Shown: positions 13,055 to 24,204 of the stretch, in pieces
How positions within the stretch are numbered: the stretch's first letter is position 1
Layout: each line of letters opens with the position of its first letter
Origin: Pseudomonas schmalbachii
Lineage (GTDB): Bacteria; Pseudomonadota; Gammaproteobacteria; Pseudomonadales; Pseudomonadaceae
Length of the DNA: 64,000 nucleotides
Assembly: GCF_017589465.1 (NCBI RefSeq)
Contig: NZ_JAELYA010000007.1
Location: 124,001 to 188,000, forward strand
Direction of reading: 5' to 3'
Made by a program: the position numbers and the translations under genes
The notes under the pieces: generated by a model
Databases searched by the model: none
The model's input: the letters and a program-made list of their open reading frames with translations, nothing else
Told to the model about the DNA's origin: nothing

Positions 13055-13738
13055 ATGCGTCTGTTCCGCCCGCTCCTGCTATCGCTCGCCCTTCTTGCGC
13101 CCACTGCGTTCGCCGACGAGCCCTATCAGGTCGAACTGATCCTGTTCCAGCAAACCGGCGACGCCGTGCTCGCCAGCCAGCCGGCACCCGACGATTGGGC
13201 CCGCGGCGCCCAGCCGCCGTCCGCCGACAGCGCGCGCCCGACCGCGCTCGACGCGCAGGCCAACAAGCTGAAGGAAACCGAAGGCTTCCGCGTGCTGATG
13301 CACAAGGCCTGGCGCCAGGATATCGGCGAAACCCCGGTGACCATCGCCCTCAGCGAAGGCAAGAAGCAGGACGGGCACTTCCCGGTGGAAGGCACCGTCA
13401 CCCTCAGCCAGCAGCGCTTCATCGACGCCAAGACCGAGTTCTGGATCAACCGCTTCGACCAGGAAGGCCTGCTCGCCGGCAGCCAGCGCATGAACCAGGA
13501 TGTAGCCCTGAAGAACAGCGTGCTGGCCTATCTCGACCATCCGAGCCTGGGCATGCTGATCAAGGTCAGCCCGCTCAACGCCCGCCCCGCCCAGCCCAAC
13601 CCGGCGGAGCTGGAGGAGCAGCAGATCCAGCAGCAGGAACAGCAGGCCCCCGGCGCCACCCCGCCGAGCGGCGGCTTCGACGCGCCGCCTTCCGCCCCTG
13701 TCGAAGGGGAGCCCGCGCCATCCACCCAGGATGAGTGA
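13055..13738 (+). CDS. CsiV-family periplasmic protein
   Basis: This 227-residue exported protein has a signal peptide (MRLFRPLLLSLALLAPTAFA) and the N-terminal YQVELILFQQ segment typical of the CsiV family, named from Vibrio cholerae, where CsiV binds peptidoglycan and supports penicillin-binding protein activation. The last 45 residues are rich in Pro, Gln and Glu and look disordered. It follows mfd by nine bases, the same order as in P. aeruginosa. Function in Pseudomonas is inferred from the family alone. Confidence 0.8.
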   Translation: MRLFRPLLLSLALLAPTAFADEPYQVELILFQQTGDAVLASQPAPDDWARGAQPPSADSARPTALDAQANKLKETEGFRVLMHKAWRQDIGETPVTIALSEGKKQDGHFPVEGTVTLSQQRFIDAKTEFWINRFDQEGLLAGSQRMNQDVALKNSVLAYLDHPSLGMLIKVSPLNARPAQPNPAELEEQQIQQQEQQAPGATPPSGGFDAPPSAPVEGEPAPSTQDE

Positions 13739-13753
13739 CGCGGCCACGGCGTC

Positions 13754-16700
13754 ATGAGCGACTTCGTCGATCGTCTGAGCAAATTGCCCTGGCGCCGCAG
13801 TTTCGACTCCGGCGCCCTGGTGCGCGGTGAAGCCTACGCTCGGGAAAACCGTGTGCGCATCCTGCAACTGGAGGCGGACAAGGTACTGGCGCGCTGCCGG
13901 GGCTCAGGCAAACACAGCTACCATCTGCAGATCTGCCTCGAAGCCGATGGCTATATCGATGCCGAATGCGAATGCCCGGTGGGCTACGGCTGCAAACATT
14001 GCGTCGCCACGCTGCTGCATCTGCTGGAGCAAGCCCCGGCGCCCGCCGCACGGGAAATGCCCGCAGTCGAACCAGCGAAGGTCCTGGCCGAAGACCTCCG
14101 CGCCTGGCTGAAGAAATTGCCCCGGGAGAGCGGCAAACCCGCTCCAGCCGAACCCGAACAGCTCTGGCGCCTGCATTACCGCCTGACCAAGAGCGGCCGC
14201 GTTTCCGCTTGTCGGGTCCGGCTGGGCGATGACGGTAGCGTGCGCGAATACAGCCACGGCATCCCCCTGGCACTCTCTGGAACGCACAGCACAAGCGACC
14301 CGCTGGACCGGCAGATCGCTGCACTGGCCATCGGCATCCCAGGCGCCACCACCTACAACCCTGAAACCCTGCTCGAAGGCGCCATCGGCGCGGAAGTCCT
14401 CGGTCTGCTCGTCGATAGCGGACGGCTGTTCCTCGACCCGCGCGATGTAGCCACTCGGCTGCAGCGCGGCGAACCGGCGAAGACCAGCGTTGCCTGGCGC
14501 GGCCGAGCGGATGGCTCCTTCACCGCGGGCTGGAAAATGGAAGGTAACGCCGACCTGATCGCCCTGGATCACCTGGACCCACCCTGGTATTTCGACAAAT
14601 CGGGGCATCGCATCGGACTGATGCAGCTCGATCTACCGCTGCCCCTGGCGCGGCACATTCTCAAGGTACCGGTGATCGAGGCCGACCAGGCGCTGCTGTT
14701 CAGCCTGGCGCTGAAAGACATCGCACCCCAGGCACCGACGCCAACTCCCTGCGAGGAACGGCGACGGGACGACATACAGCCCATCGCCCACCTGCATCTC
14801 ATAAGCCATCGTCTGGGTGCCTACGAGCGGATCGGGCGCGAGAAAGACACACATGTACACCTGGCCGGGTTGAGTTTTTTCTACGGCGAGCAGCGAGTAG
14901 TCGGCACTCCGCGTGGCGAGCTGACGGTCCGCCATTTCGATGGCCAGCAGTTCGTCTCCATCACCCGCCAGGTCAAGGCCGAGCAGGCTCTGCGCAAGCG
15001 CCTGAAAGACTGCGGTTTCTACAAGGCGGAGAAATACGACGTCCCCTACAGCCTGGAGGGAAAACATGAGTATTTCCTCCTGCCATCCGAACAGGGCTGG
15101 CTGGCCTTCATGGAGCGGCTGACTGATCTGCGCGCCCGCGGCTGGGTGATCGAGATGGCGGAAGAGTTCCGCTTCGATACCAGCGAGATCGATGGGTGGT
15201 TCGCCGATATAATAGAAGAGGCGCCCGGCAACGACTGGTTCGATCTGGAACTCGGCATCATCGTCGATGACCAGCGGATCAGCCTGCTACCCGTGCTGCT
15301 CCGCCTGATCCGCCAGCGCCCCGATCTGCTGCGCCGCTGTACGGAAACCCCCGACGGCAAGCTCACCGTGTCGCTCGACGCCCGCCGCAGTGCGGATAAC
15401 AAGCAGCTCCAGGTCAACCTGCCGATGGCGAGGATCCAGCCCATTCTCGCCACCCTTGGCGAGCTGTACCTTGCGGACGAGGAAGAGGAGTTCACCCGCC
15501 TGCGCCTGAGCGCGCTGGATGCCGCCCGCCTTAGTGCATTCGACCAGCTTCCGCTGGAGTGGCAGGGCGGTGAGCGCCTGCGAGTCTTTGCCCAGCGCCT
15601 GCGCGACTACCATGCACAGCCATGCCCGGCGCCGGCCGGACTGCAGGCGAACCTGCGCCCCTACCAGATCGAAGGCCTGTCCTGGATGCAGGCCCTGCGC
15701 GAGTTGGGCGTCGGCGGCATCCTCGGCGACGACATGGGGCTGGGCAAGACCCTGCAGACGTTGGCGCACGTCCTTGTCGAGAAGGAATCCGGCCGCATGG
15801 ACCGCCCGGCACTGGTGGTGATGCCCACCAGCCTGATCGCCAACTGGCAGGACGAGTCGGCGCGCTTCGCCCCGGACCTGCGCGTGCTGACCCTGCACGG
15901 CAGCCAGCGGCACAGCGGTTTCGCCGACCTGCAGCAGCACGACCTGATTCTGACCACCTACGCCCTGCTGCCCCGCGATATCGAGCAGTTGTGCAAGCAA
16001 CCGCTGCACCTGCTGATCCTCGACGAGGCGCAGTACATCAAGAACGCCACCAGCAAGGCGGCGCAGGCCGCGCTGCGTCTCGAAGCGCGGCAACGCCTGT
16101 GCCTGACCGGCACGCCGCTGGAAAACCACTTGGGCGAACTCTGGTCGCTGTTCAACCTGCTGATGCCCGGGTGGCTGGGCGCCGGCCGGGAATTCACCCG
16201 GCTCTATCGCACGCCCATCGAAAAGCTCGGCGACAGCCAGCGCCTGGCGCACCTCAACGCACGAATCAAACCCTTCCTGCTGCGCCGTCGGAAGGACCAG
16301 GTCGCCACCGAGCTGCCGGCCAAGACGGAGATCGTCCAGTGGGTCGAACTCAGCCAGGCGCAGCGCGATCTCTACGAAACCGTGCGGCTGGCCATGGACC
16401 GCAAGGTCCGCGACGAGATCGAGCGGAAGGGACTGGCTGGCAGCCATATCGTCATCCTCGACGCGCTGCTGAAGCTGCGCCAGGTCTGCTGCGATCCACG
16501 CCTGCTGAAAAGCGCCAGCGGCAGTGCGGCCAGGTCGGGCAAGCTCGACAGCCTGCTGGAGATGATCGAGGAACTGCTCGCCGAGGGCCGGCGCATCCTG
16601 CTGTTCTCGCAATTCACCTCGATGCTCGCGCTGATCGAGGCGGAACTGCGGAAACGGGAGATCGCCTACAACCTGCTGACCGGCGACACCCAGGATCGCC

Positions 16701-17046
16701 GCAGTCCGGTGCAGGACTTCCAGAGCGGCAAGGTGCCGCTGTTCCTGATCAGCCTCAAGGCCGGTGGCACCGGCCTCAACCTGACCGCCGCCGACACAGT
16801 GATCCACTACGATCCCTGGTGGAACCCGGCCACGGAAAACCAGGCCACCGACCGCGCCTACCGCATCGGCCAGGACAAGCCGGTGTTCGTCTACAAACTG
16901 ATCGCCCGCGGCACGCTGGAAGAAAAGATCCAGCAACTGCAGCAGCGGAAAGCGGCGCTGGCGGCGGGCGTGCTGGAGAGCGGCAAGGATATGGGGTTGC
17001 GGCTGGAGCGCAGCGATATCGATGCCCTCTTCGCCCCGTTGCCGCC

Positions 17047-17050
<4 letters not shown>
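13754..17050 (+). CDS. SWIM zinc-finger SNF2-family helicase
   Basis: This 1098-residue protein joins an N-terminal SWIM zinc finger (CECPVGYGCKHC, about residues 72-83) to a middle region of unknown fold and a C-terminal SNF2 ATPase. Walker A GDDMGLGKTLQTL is near 658, DEAQ near 755, the GGTGLNLTAAD motif near 1003 and QATDRAYRIGQ near 1029. Such proteins are DNA-dependent translocases; no specific role is known to me. It begins 15 bases after csiV and may share its transcript. Its stop codon TAG is the head of a GTAGGTTGG repeat and follows CCG, so the C-terminus may have been set by repeat insertion. Confidence 0.9.
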
Positions 17051-18493
<1,443 letters not shown>

Positions 18494-18494
<1 letters not shown>

Positions 18495-19297
18495 TGCTGG
18501 TCTGCCCGATCTGCCAGGCCGCCCTGGCCAGCGTCGACAACGGTGTCGCCTGCCCCGCCGGCCACCGCTTCGACCGCGCCCGCCAGGGTTACCTGAACCT
18601 GCTGCCGGTGCAGCACAAGAAGAGCCGCGACCCGGGCGACAACGCCGCGATGGTCGAGGCGCGGCGCAACTTCCTCGGCGCCGGCCACTACGCCCCGCTG
18701 GCGCAGCGCCTGGCCGAACTGGCCGCCGAGCGCGGTCCGGCGCGCTGGCTGGATATCGGCTGCGGCGAGGGTTACTACACCGCGCAACTGGCCGAAGCCC
18801 TGCCCGCCGCCGATGGCTACGCCCTGGACATCTCCCGCGAGGCAGTGAAACGCGCCTGCCGCCGCGCGCCCGCGCTAACCTGGATGGTCGCCAGCATGGC
18901 GCGGGTGCCGCTGGCCGATGCGTCCTGCCAGTTGCTGGCCAGCGTGTTCAGCCCGATCGACTGGAAGGAAGCCACGCGCCTGCTCGCCCCGGGTGGCGGC
19001 GTGCTGCGCCTGGGGCCGGCCCGCGACCACCTGCTGGAACTGCGCCAGCGCCTGTACGACGAAGTGCGCGACTACATCGACGACAAGCACCTCGCCGACC
19101 TGCCCGCCGAACTTTCCCTGGCGCATACGGAAACCCTGAGCTATCGCCTGTCGCTGGACACCCGCGAGGCCCGCGAAAACCTGCTGGCGATGACCCCGCA
19201 TGGCTGGCGGGTCAACCCGCAGCGGCGCGAACGAATCCTCGCCGAACCTTTCGAGGTTACCGTCGCGGTACGCTACGATTGGCTGGCACGCAAATAA
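18494..19297 (+). CDS. rlmA: 23S rRNA (guanine-N1)-methyltransferase RlmA
   Basis: This 267-residue enzyme methylates G745 of 23S rRNA (E. coli numbering). The N-terminus has a zinc site with Cys4, Cys7, Cys20 and His24 (CPIC ... CPAGH) and the conserved QGYLNLLPVQHK. The S-adenosylmethionine motif WLDIGCGEGYYTA lies near residues 83-95. It overlaps the dapE stop codon by one base and is followed 15 bases later by a small hypothetical gene, so a three-gene operon is likely. Confidence 0.93.
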
Positions 19298-19312
19298 CCT
19301 GAAGAGGCCCCG

Positions 19313-19696
19313 ATGCGCCAACCGGATATCGAGATCTATGTGAAGGACGCCGACCAGGCCGCAGTCTCCACCTGGCTGGCACAGGCGCTGGGCCCCTGCT
19401 CCGCATGGCGGGCGCAGGGCGAAACCTTCAAGTGCGAGGCCGACAGCCCGCACGGGATCATCCCGGTGACCTGGCTGCCGAAGGCGGTGGGCAAGTGGCA
19501 CAGCCTGTTCATCGACAGCGACGCCACGCCGTGGGACGACGACATTGCCTGCGCCCAGGCCGCCTGCGCCGCATTGGGCGTGGAAGTGCGCTGCGCACCG
19601 GGAAGCTGGAGCGAGGACCAGGGCGAAGAGGATGCCGACCGCTGGCTGAAGGTGACCGCCGAGGGCGTGCAGGAAATCACCTGGCGGACGGGTTGA
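19313..19696 (+). CDS. Conserved hypothetical protein
   Basis: This 127-residue soluble protein is acidic and Trp-rich, without signal peptide or membrane segments. It follows rlmA by 15 bases with a GAGG-like ribosome site, and a gene of this type holds the same place in P. aeruginosa (between rlmA and a cold-shock gene). I recognise no catalytic motif. The phrase YVKDADQAAVSTWLAQALG resembles the start of small ligand-binding alpha/beta proteins, but no function should be drawn from that. Confidence 0.75.
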   Translation: MRQPDIEIYVKDADQAAVSTWLAQALGPCSAWRAQGETFKCEADSPHGIIPVTWLPKAVGKWHSLFIDSDATPWDDDIACAQAACAALGVEVRCAPGSWSEDQGEEDADRWLKVTAEGVQEITWRTG

Positions 19697-19715
19697 AGCT
19701 GTAACGCGGTTTTTC

Positions 19716-19798
19716 GTAGGTTGGTGCTGAGCGAAGCGAAGCCCAACGATGCCACGCCCGCCAGATGTTGGGCTTCACTGCGTTCAGCGCCAACCTAC
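19716..19798. repeat. GTAGGTTGG REPIN
   Basis: A palindromic pair runs from GTAGGTTGGTGCTGAGCG to CAGCGCCAACCTAC in the convergent gap between the small hypothetical gene and the cold-shock gene. Confidence 0.85.
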
Positions 19799-19807
19799 AG
19801 AGCGTGA

Positions 19808-19843
19808 AAAACAAAGGCCCGTCATTCGACGGGCCTTTGTTTT
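19808..19843. terminator. Bidirectional terminator between convergent genes
   Basis: A perfect 16-base stem (AAAACAAAGGCCCGTC with GACGGGCCTTTGTTTT) closes a four-base ATTC loop. A- and T-runs on both sides let it serve the plus-strand dapE operon and the minus-strand cold-shock gene. Confidence 0.9.
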
Positions 19844-19850
19844 CGGGGGC

Positions 19851-20060
19851 TTAGACCTTGGCGACGTCTTCTGCCTGCAGGCCTTTCTGACCCTGGATCA
19901 CCGAGAACTCCACCTTCTGGCCTTCGACCAGGGAGCGGTGACCATCGCCACGAATGGCACGGTAGTGGACGAAAACATCCGGACCGCTGTCGCGTTGAAT
20001 GAATCCATAACCCTTGGCGTCATTGAACCACTTGACGGTTCCGACCTCACGATCAGCCAT
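19851..20060 (-). CDS. Cold-shock-domain protein (CspA family)
   Basis: This 69-residue nucleic-acid-binding protein is a single cold-shock domain. RNP1 (KGYGFI) and RNP2 (DVFVHY) are intact. It is nearly the same as the cold-shock protein beside rlmA in P. aeruginosa. I use the ATG giving [12 protein letters not shown] because GGAG lies nine bases upstream; a GTG two codons earlier is also open. A leader of about 150 bases precedes it, which for this family often controls translation by temperature. Confidence 0.93.
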   Translation of the reverse strand: MADREVGTVKWFNDAKGYGFIQRDSGPDVFVHYRAIRGDGHRSLVEGQKVEFSVIQGQKGLQAEDVAKV

Positions 20061-20216
20061 TACCACACTCTCCAGCTATACATTTTATTTTTGGGTGGCC
20101 CCCGAAATGAGGACTTCGACGGTATGCCGGGAAACGTCGTTCTCATGCCGGTCCGTGGCCTAGGCCAATGCTGGAGCGGTACTTCGAATAACGCCCTTGG
20201 GACAACCGCACTCCGG

Positions 20217-20246
20217 AGTATATAAATCAAAAGTTGCGAGTGAAAA
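20217..20246 (-). promoter_or_regulatory. Candidate promoter of the cold-shock gene
   Basis: On the minus strand TTTTCA and TATACT are separated by 18 bases, about 155 bases upstream of the cold-shock ATG. The region to 20415 otherwise holds a short hairpin (GTGAAAAGCACTTTTTCAC) and one GATGGGT-type half repeat ending at 20406, with no gene. Confidence 0.45.
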
Positions 20247-20415
20247 GCACTTTTTCACACTGGCAACATACCCGCCTGTAGTGGCAAAAAAGTCGCCTTG
20301 TGAAGAATTGCAACGCGACTTTGGAAGTTCCATGAAATAGCTCCAAAGCGTGTTGTAGACACTTGCGCGGGGCAGTCATGGGTATCGCTTCGCTCAACCC
20401 ATCCTACGAACTGAC

Positions 20416-20497
20416 GTAGGTTGGTGCTGAGCGCAGCGAAGCCCAACATCTGTCGGGCGCTGCATCGTTGGGCTTCGCAAGCTCAGCGCCAACCTAC
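20416..20497. repeat. GTAGGTTGG REPIN overlapping a stop codon
   Basis: The pair begins GTAGGTTGGTGCTGAGCGCA and ends GCGCCAACCTAC. Read on the minus strand, its right-hand GTAG supplies the TAG stop of the DUF4340 gene. Confidence 0.85.
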
Positions 20498-21471
20498 GGG
20501 CTGGGTTTCTTTTCCAGCATGTCTGACAAGTGCCGGGCGATCGATTCGTACTGGTACGGCTCGATGCGGTAGGCCCAGTCCGGGCGGGCCTGGATCTGGC
20601 CTTCGGGGAACTGCTCGACGCGCTTCAGGATCAGCCAGGGCAAACCGCCCTGCTGCTGCAGCTCGCCGCTCAGCTCGGCGCCATCCAGGGTCTTCAGGCT
20701 CAGGGTCAGGCTCGGCGGCTCCTTGAACTGCACCTGGTCGAGCGGCGCGGCGTCGGTGAAGGTCAGATGGCCGAAGGGCGTCGCCATGCCGTTGGCCACC
20801 GCCTCATAGGCCAGGCTGGCGTCCTTCGGCAACTGCCGCACCTTGAGGTTCGGCTCGTCGGCCTTGTCGCGGTACACCGTCAGCGTCTCGCCCTTGGGAT
20901 GGTTGACCGACACCTCGCCGATCTGCTCGAACGGAATGCTGGTAACGCGGCGATCCAGCCAGTCCAGCTCGTTCGGCGGCAGTTGCAGGCTCTTGTCGAT
21001 CAGCCAGACCTGATCGTCCCCCGGCTGGCGTACGAACTGCCCGCCCTGCTGGGCGCTCTTGCCCACCAGGATGTCGACCGGCCCGCCGCTGCTGCGCTCC
21101 AGGGTCAGGCGCACGGCGGCGCCCTCGCCTTTCTCGGCCACGCCGAGCTGCGCATGGTTGCCCGGCTCGCGGGTCTTGGCCTCGACCTTGCGCGCCTGCG
21201 CCAACTCCTGCAGCAGGTCGCCGACCAGCCGCCCGGCCGCCGTATAGTCGGCCTTGGCCGGCATCACCCAGCCGCCTTCCTTGCGCGCGACACGGATGAC
21301 CGGCTGGCCGGGACGGGCGATCTGCACGGCGGTCACCTGTTGCGGATCGAGCCCCGGCAGATAGCGAACCTCCTGTTCCGGCGCGATTTCCGGCGCACGC
21401 TGCAGCCAGGCGTACAGCCCGCCGAGCAGCACCACGAGCAGGACCAGCAGAATCAGACTCTTGCGTTGCAT
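20494..21471 (-). CDS. DUF4340-type membrane-anchored protein of an ABC operon
   Basis: This 325-residue protein has one N-terminal membrane anchor (SLILLVLLVVLLGGLYAWL) and a large periplasmic part that resembles the DUF4340 repeats usually found beside GldG-like proteins. It starts 12 bases after the GldG-like gene stop, with GGAG seven bases before the ATG, and is the last gene of the four-gene ABC operon. The role is unknown; the gene order suggests it is an accessory of the transporter. The last codons are CCG-TAG, where TAG belongs to a GTAGGTTGG repeat. Confidence 0.78.
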   Translation of the reverse strand: MQRKSLILLVLLVVLLGGLYAWLQRAPEIAPEQEVRYLPGLDPQQVTAVQIARPGQPVIRVARKEGGWVMPAKADYTAAGRLVGDLLQELAQARKVEAKTREPGNHAQLGVAEKGEGAAVRLTLERSSGGPVDILVGKSAQQGGQFVRQPGDDQVWLIDKSLQLPPNELDWLDRRVTSIPFEQIGEVSVNHPKGETLTVYRDKADEPNLKVRQLPKDASLAYEAVANGMATPFGHLTFTDAAPLDQVQFKEPPSLTLSLKTLDGAELSGELQQQGGLPWLILKRVEQFPEGQIQARPDWAYRIEPYQYESIARHLSDMLEKKPSP

Positions 21472-21482
21472 ATGCGGACTCC

Positions 21483-23315
21483 TCAGGCCTGACGGCGACG
21501 ACGCCAGAACCACAGCACCAGCACGCCCACGGTGAGCAGTACCGGCACCAGGGCGATGTTGACGAGCTTGAGCTTGCGCCCCAGGTCCTCGATATCGGCA
21601 TTCAGTTGGAACTGCACGTCACGCAGCTCCTTGCGGATGCGCACGCGCTCCTGGATGAACTGCTGCACCGCCGACTGCTGCTCCGGGGTCAGCTCGGTGA
21701 CCTTGCTCGGGTCCTGGTTCTGCAGCGCCGCCAGCTTCTGCTCGGTGTCGGTCAGGCGCTGCTTGAGCGCTTCTTCCTTCTCGCGGAAGCTCGATTCGGC
21801 CTTGCGCTGCAGCTCGTCGACCACAGTGAACGGACGGCTGAAGCGGCCCCGGGAGCGCACGCTGATCAGGGCGTCCGAGCCGGACAGGTTGTCCAGCGCG
21901 TTGATCACGAAGCTGGAGTTGTCCGCCCAGGGCTGCGGGATGCTCTGGCCGAAGAAGTCCTGGACCTGCACCCACATGCGGTCGGTGAGCAGATCAGTGT
22001 CGGCCACGGCGATCACATTGATGCTCGCCGCCTCCTTCAGGCCGTCCTTGTGGCCCTCGATGCCGTTGGGGAAAGCGCTCTGCGCCGGCCCCTGGATGCG
22101 CGCGGCGATGGTGTAGCGCTCGCCGGACGGCTGCAGTTCGCCCATCAGCCCGCCCGGGTTGCGCAGCGCGGCGAGGCGCTGGGCATCCATCGGCATGGCG
22201 TACTGCGAGCTCTGGACCAGCGGGATGAAGCGGGTCTTCGCCCCCTCCAGCGGTGCGAGGATGCCGGCGCTGGCGACGGTGAGGTTCTCCAGGCCGGCGG
22301 TGCTCACATCGCTCTGGTCCAGCGCGCGCTTGTCCATGTTCAGCCACAGCGGGTGGCGCTCGGCGCGCTGCCCCTGGCCCATGGCTACGGACATGGCGTA
22401 GGAGCCATCGGCCACCACCTTGCCCTCTTCCAGCTTCAGGCCCCAGGCCTTGAACAGCGGTTCGAGGTTGGACGAGCGGTCCTCCGGGGTTTCCGCCGCC
22501 ATCGGCATGCCGGTATCGGCCTCGCTGTAGGGATCGACGAACGCCAGCAGCTTGCCGCCGCGCAGGACGAACTGGTCGATGGCGTAGAGCGTCTGCTGCG
22601 GGAGCTGCTTGGGATGCACCAGCAGCAATACGCTGACATCCTCAGGAATCTGGTCGACTTCCGCTGTCAGGCTGCGCAGGTCGAACTGCTGGCGGATGCC
22701 CTCCAGCATCATCCACGGCGAACCCGGCTGCTGCGTCTGCATGTTGAAGCCGCCGCTCATCTGCAGATCGCTGATCAGCCCGACCACCGGCCGCTTCGGC
22801 TGCGCCAGGCCCTGGATCAGGCGGCTGACGTCGTATTCGAGGAACTCCTCGTGATCCAGCGGGAAGAACGGGATGGTCTGGGTATTGTCCAGCGCGTTGG
22901 TGCCAGCCAGGCCGAAGTAGATCTGGTCGCCGCCCTGGTTCAGCGGCACCGCCTGCAGGCCGAACTCGGCGGCGCGGTCTTCCTCCTCGGAGAACGGCTG
23001 CGGGTCGATCACGTGCAGGCGGATCTTGCCGCCAGCCTCGCGCTCGTAGGCCTTGAGCAGTTCCTCGACGCGCCGGGCATAGTTGCGCAGCGGCACGAGG
23101 TCCTTGGTGCCCTTGTCGGAATAGAAGAAGTACAGGTTGATCGGCTCCTTGAGCTCGCCAAGGATTTTCTTCGTGCCGTCGGAGATGGTGTACAGGCGTT
23201 GCTGGGTCAGGTCCAGGCGCGCGCCGGTGAAGGCCAGCCCGGAGACCATGTTGAAGGCCAGGAACAGCAAGGCGATGACCAGCAGCCCGGCCCCGGAATA
23301 CATCAATTTCTTCAT
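21483..23315 (-). CDS. GldG-like ABC transporter auxiliary protein
   Basis: This 610-residue protein has an N-terminal membrane helix (about residues 8-30), the conserved LDLTQQRLYTISDGTKKIL start typical of GldG/ABC auxiliary proteins, a long periplasmic region, a Gln/Glu-rich coiled-coil stretch near residues 510-580 and a C-terminal helix (LVPVLLTVGVLVLWFW). It belongs with the ABC permease and ATPase upstream. In Bacteroidetes the GldAFG complex is tied to gliding and secretion; in Pseudomonas the substrate is unknown. A MITE-like element separates it from the permease, and its ribosome site GGAGG abuts the element's end. Confidence 0.82.
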   Translation of the reverse strand: MKKLMYSGAGLLVIALLFLAFNMVSGLAFTGARLDLTQQRLYTISDGTKKILGELKEPINLYFFYSDKGTKDLVPLRNYARRVEELLKAYEREAGGKIRLHVIDPQPFSEEEDRAAEFGLQAVPLNQGGDQIYFGLAGTNALDNTQTIPFFPLDHEEFLEYDVSRLIQGLAQPKRPVVGLISDLQMSGGFNMQTQQPGSPWMMLEGIRQQFDLRSLTAEVDQIPEDVSVLLLVHPKQLPQQTLYAIDQFVLRGGKLLAFVDPYSEADTGMPMAAETPEDRSSNLEPLFKAWGLKLEEGKVVADGSYAMSVAMGQGQRAERHPLWLNMDKRALDQSDVSTAGLENLTVASAGILAPLEGAKTRFIPLVQSSQYAMPMDAQRLAALRNPGGLMGELQPSGERYTIAARIQGPAQSAFPNGIEGHKDGLKEAASINVIAVADTDLLTDRMWVQVQDFFGQSIPQPWADNSSFVINALDNLSGSDALISVRSRGRFSRPFTVVDELQRKAESSFREKEEALKQRLTDTEQKLAALQNQDPSKVTELTPEQQSAVQQFIQERVRIRKELRDVQFQLNADIEDLGRKLKLVNIALVPVLLTVGVLVLWFWRRRRQA

Positions 23316-23328
23316 CTGGGTATCCTCC

Positions 23329-23469
23329 GAGCCTGTTCAATATCTGCCTGCGCTTGCTCATGCGGCGTTGAAAACAGGCTCAAAATGCTCATTTACAGCT
23401 CGTAAACTGCGCTTTTTCGCCTGTTTTCGCCTTGCCTGAGCTGCGCTCGGCTAGATCTTGAACAGGCTC
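23329..23469. mobile_element. 141-bp MITE-like element with 17-bp terminal inverted repeats
   Basis: The ends are GAGCCTGTTCAATATCT and, inverted, GAGCCTGTTCAAGATCT: 16 of 17 bases match. Inside are further inverted repeats (GAAAACAGGC / GCCTGTTTTC). No reading frame is supported. It fills the gap between the ABC permease and the GldG-like gene exactly, touching the permease stop codon on one side and the next gene's ribosome site on the other. I see no clear target duplication. From memory, similar elements recur in Pseudomonas genomes. Confidence 0.75.
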
Positions 23470-24204
23470 TCAGTCGGCTTTCTTCAGGTCGACCACCACC
23501 GCCGTGGCGGCCAGCCAGGCGGCGATCAGGCTGACGAAATAGAGCAGGTCGCGCAGGTCGATCACGCCCTTGCTGATCGCATCGAAGCGGGTCAGGAAGC
23601 TCAGCGAGGCGACCGCGTCGATCAGCCACTGCGGCGCCCACGTGCTGAAGGCGTCGAGCACCAGCGAGAAGCCGCTGACGATGAACAGGAAGCACACCAC
23701 CACGGCGAGGATGAAGGCGATCACCTGGTTCTTCGACAGCGCCGACATGCACGAGCCGATCGCCAGGTAGGCGCCGGCCAGCAGCCAGCTGCCGATGTAG
23801 CCGGTGAGGATGGCGCCGTTGTCCGGCTCGCCCAGGTAGTTCACCGTGAGCACCATCGGGAAGGTCAGCAGCAGGGCGATGCCGGCGAACACCCAGGCGG
23901 CGAGGAACTTGCCGGCGACCGCCTCGAAGCGGGTGATCGGCAGGGTCATCAGCAGCTCGATGGAGCCGGACTTGCGCTCCTCCGCCCACAGGCGCATGGC
24001 GACGGCCGGGATGAGGAACAGGTAGAGCCAGGGGTGGAAGTTGAAGAAGGCGTTCAGGTCCGCTTGGTTGCGCTCGTAGAAGCTGCCCAGATAGAAGGTG
24101 AAGACCCCGGACAGCACCAGGAAGATGACGATGAACACGTAGGCCAGCGGCGTGGCGAAATAGCTCGCCAGCTCGCGCTTGAAGACGATCGGCAACTGCC
24201 TCAT
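23470..24204 (-). CDS. ABC-2 type permease (GldF-like)
   Basis: This 244-residue inner-membrane permease has six hydrophobic segments and the ABC-2 family hallmark FLIPAVAMRLWAEERKSGSIELLMTLPI. It pairs with the ATPase encoded directly upstream, whose stop overlaps its start by four bases. The substrate is unknown. The stop codon lies at the very edge of the MITE-like element, so the original stop or spacer may have been altered. Confidence 0.88.
   Translation of the reverse strand: MRQLPIVFKRELASYFATPLAYVFIVIFLVLSGVFTFYLGSFYERNQADLNAFFNFHPWLYLFLIPAVAMRLWAEERKSGSIELLMTLPITRFEAVAGKFLAAWVFAGIALLLTFPMVLTVNYLGEPDNGAILTGYIGSWLLAGAYLAIGSCMSALSKNQVIAFILAVVVCFLFIVSGFSLVLDAFSTWAPQWLIDAVASLSFLTRFDAISKGVIDLRDLLYFVSLIAAWLAATAVVVDLKKAD

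Noticed and set aside
19749-20225. 158-codon plus-strand frame over the cold-shock gene
   Set aside because: It is antisense to a clear cold-shock domain and begins within a repeat.
21606-23405. 599-codon open frame on the plus strand
   Set aside because: It is the antisense of the GldG-like gene and extends into the MITE-like element; no family signal is present.
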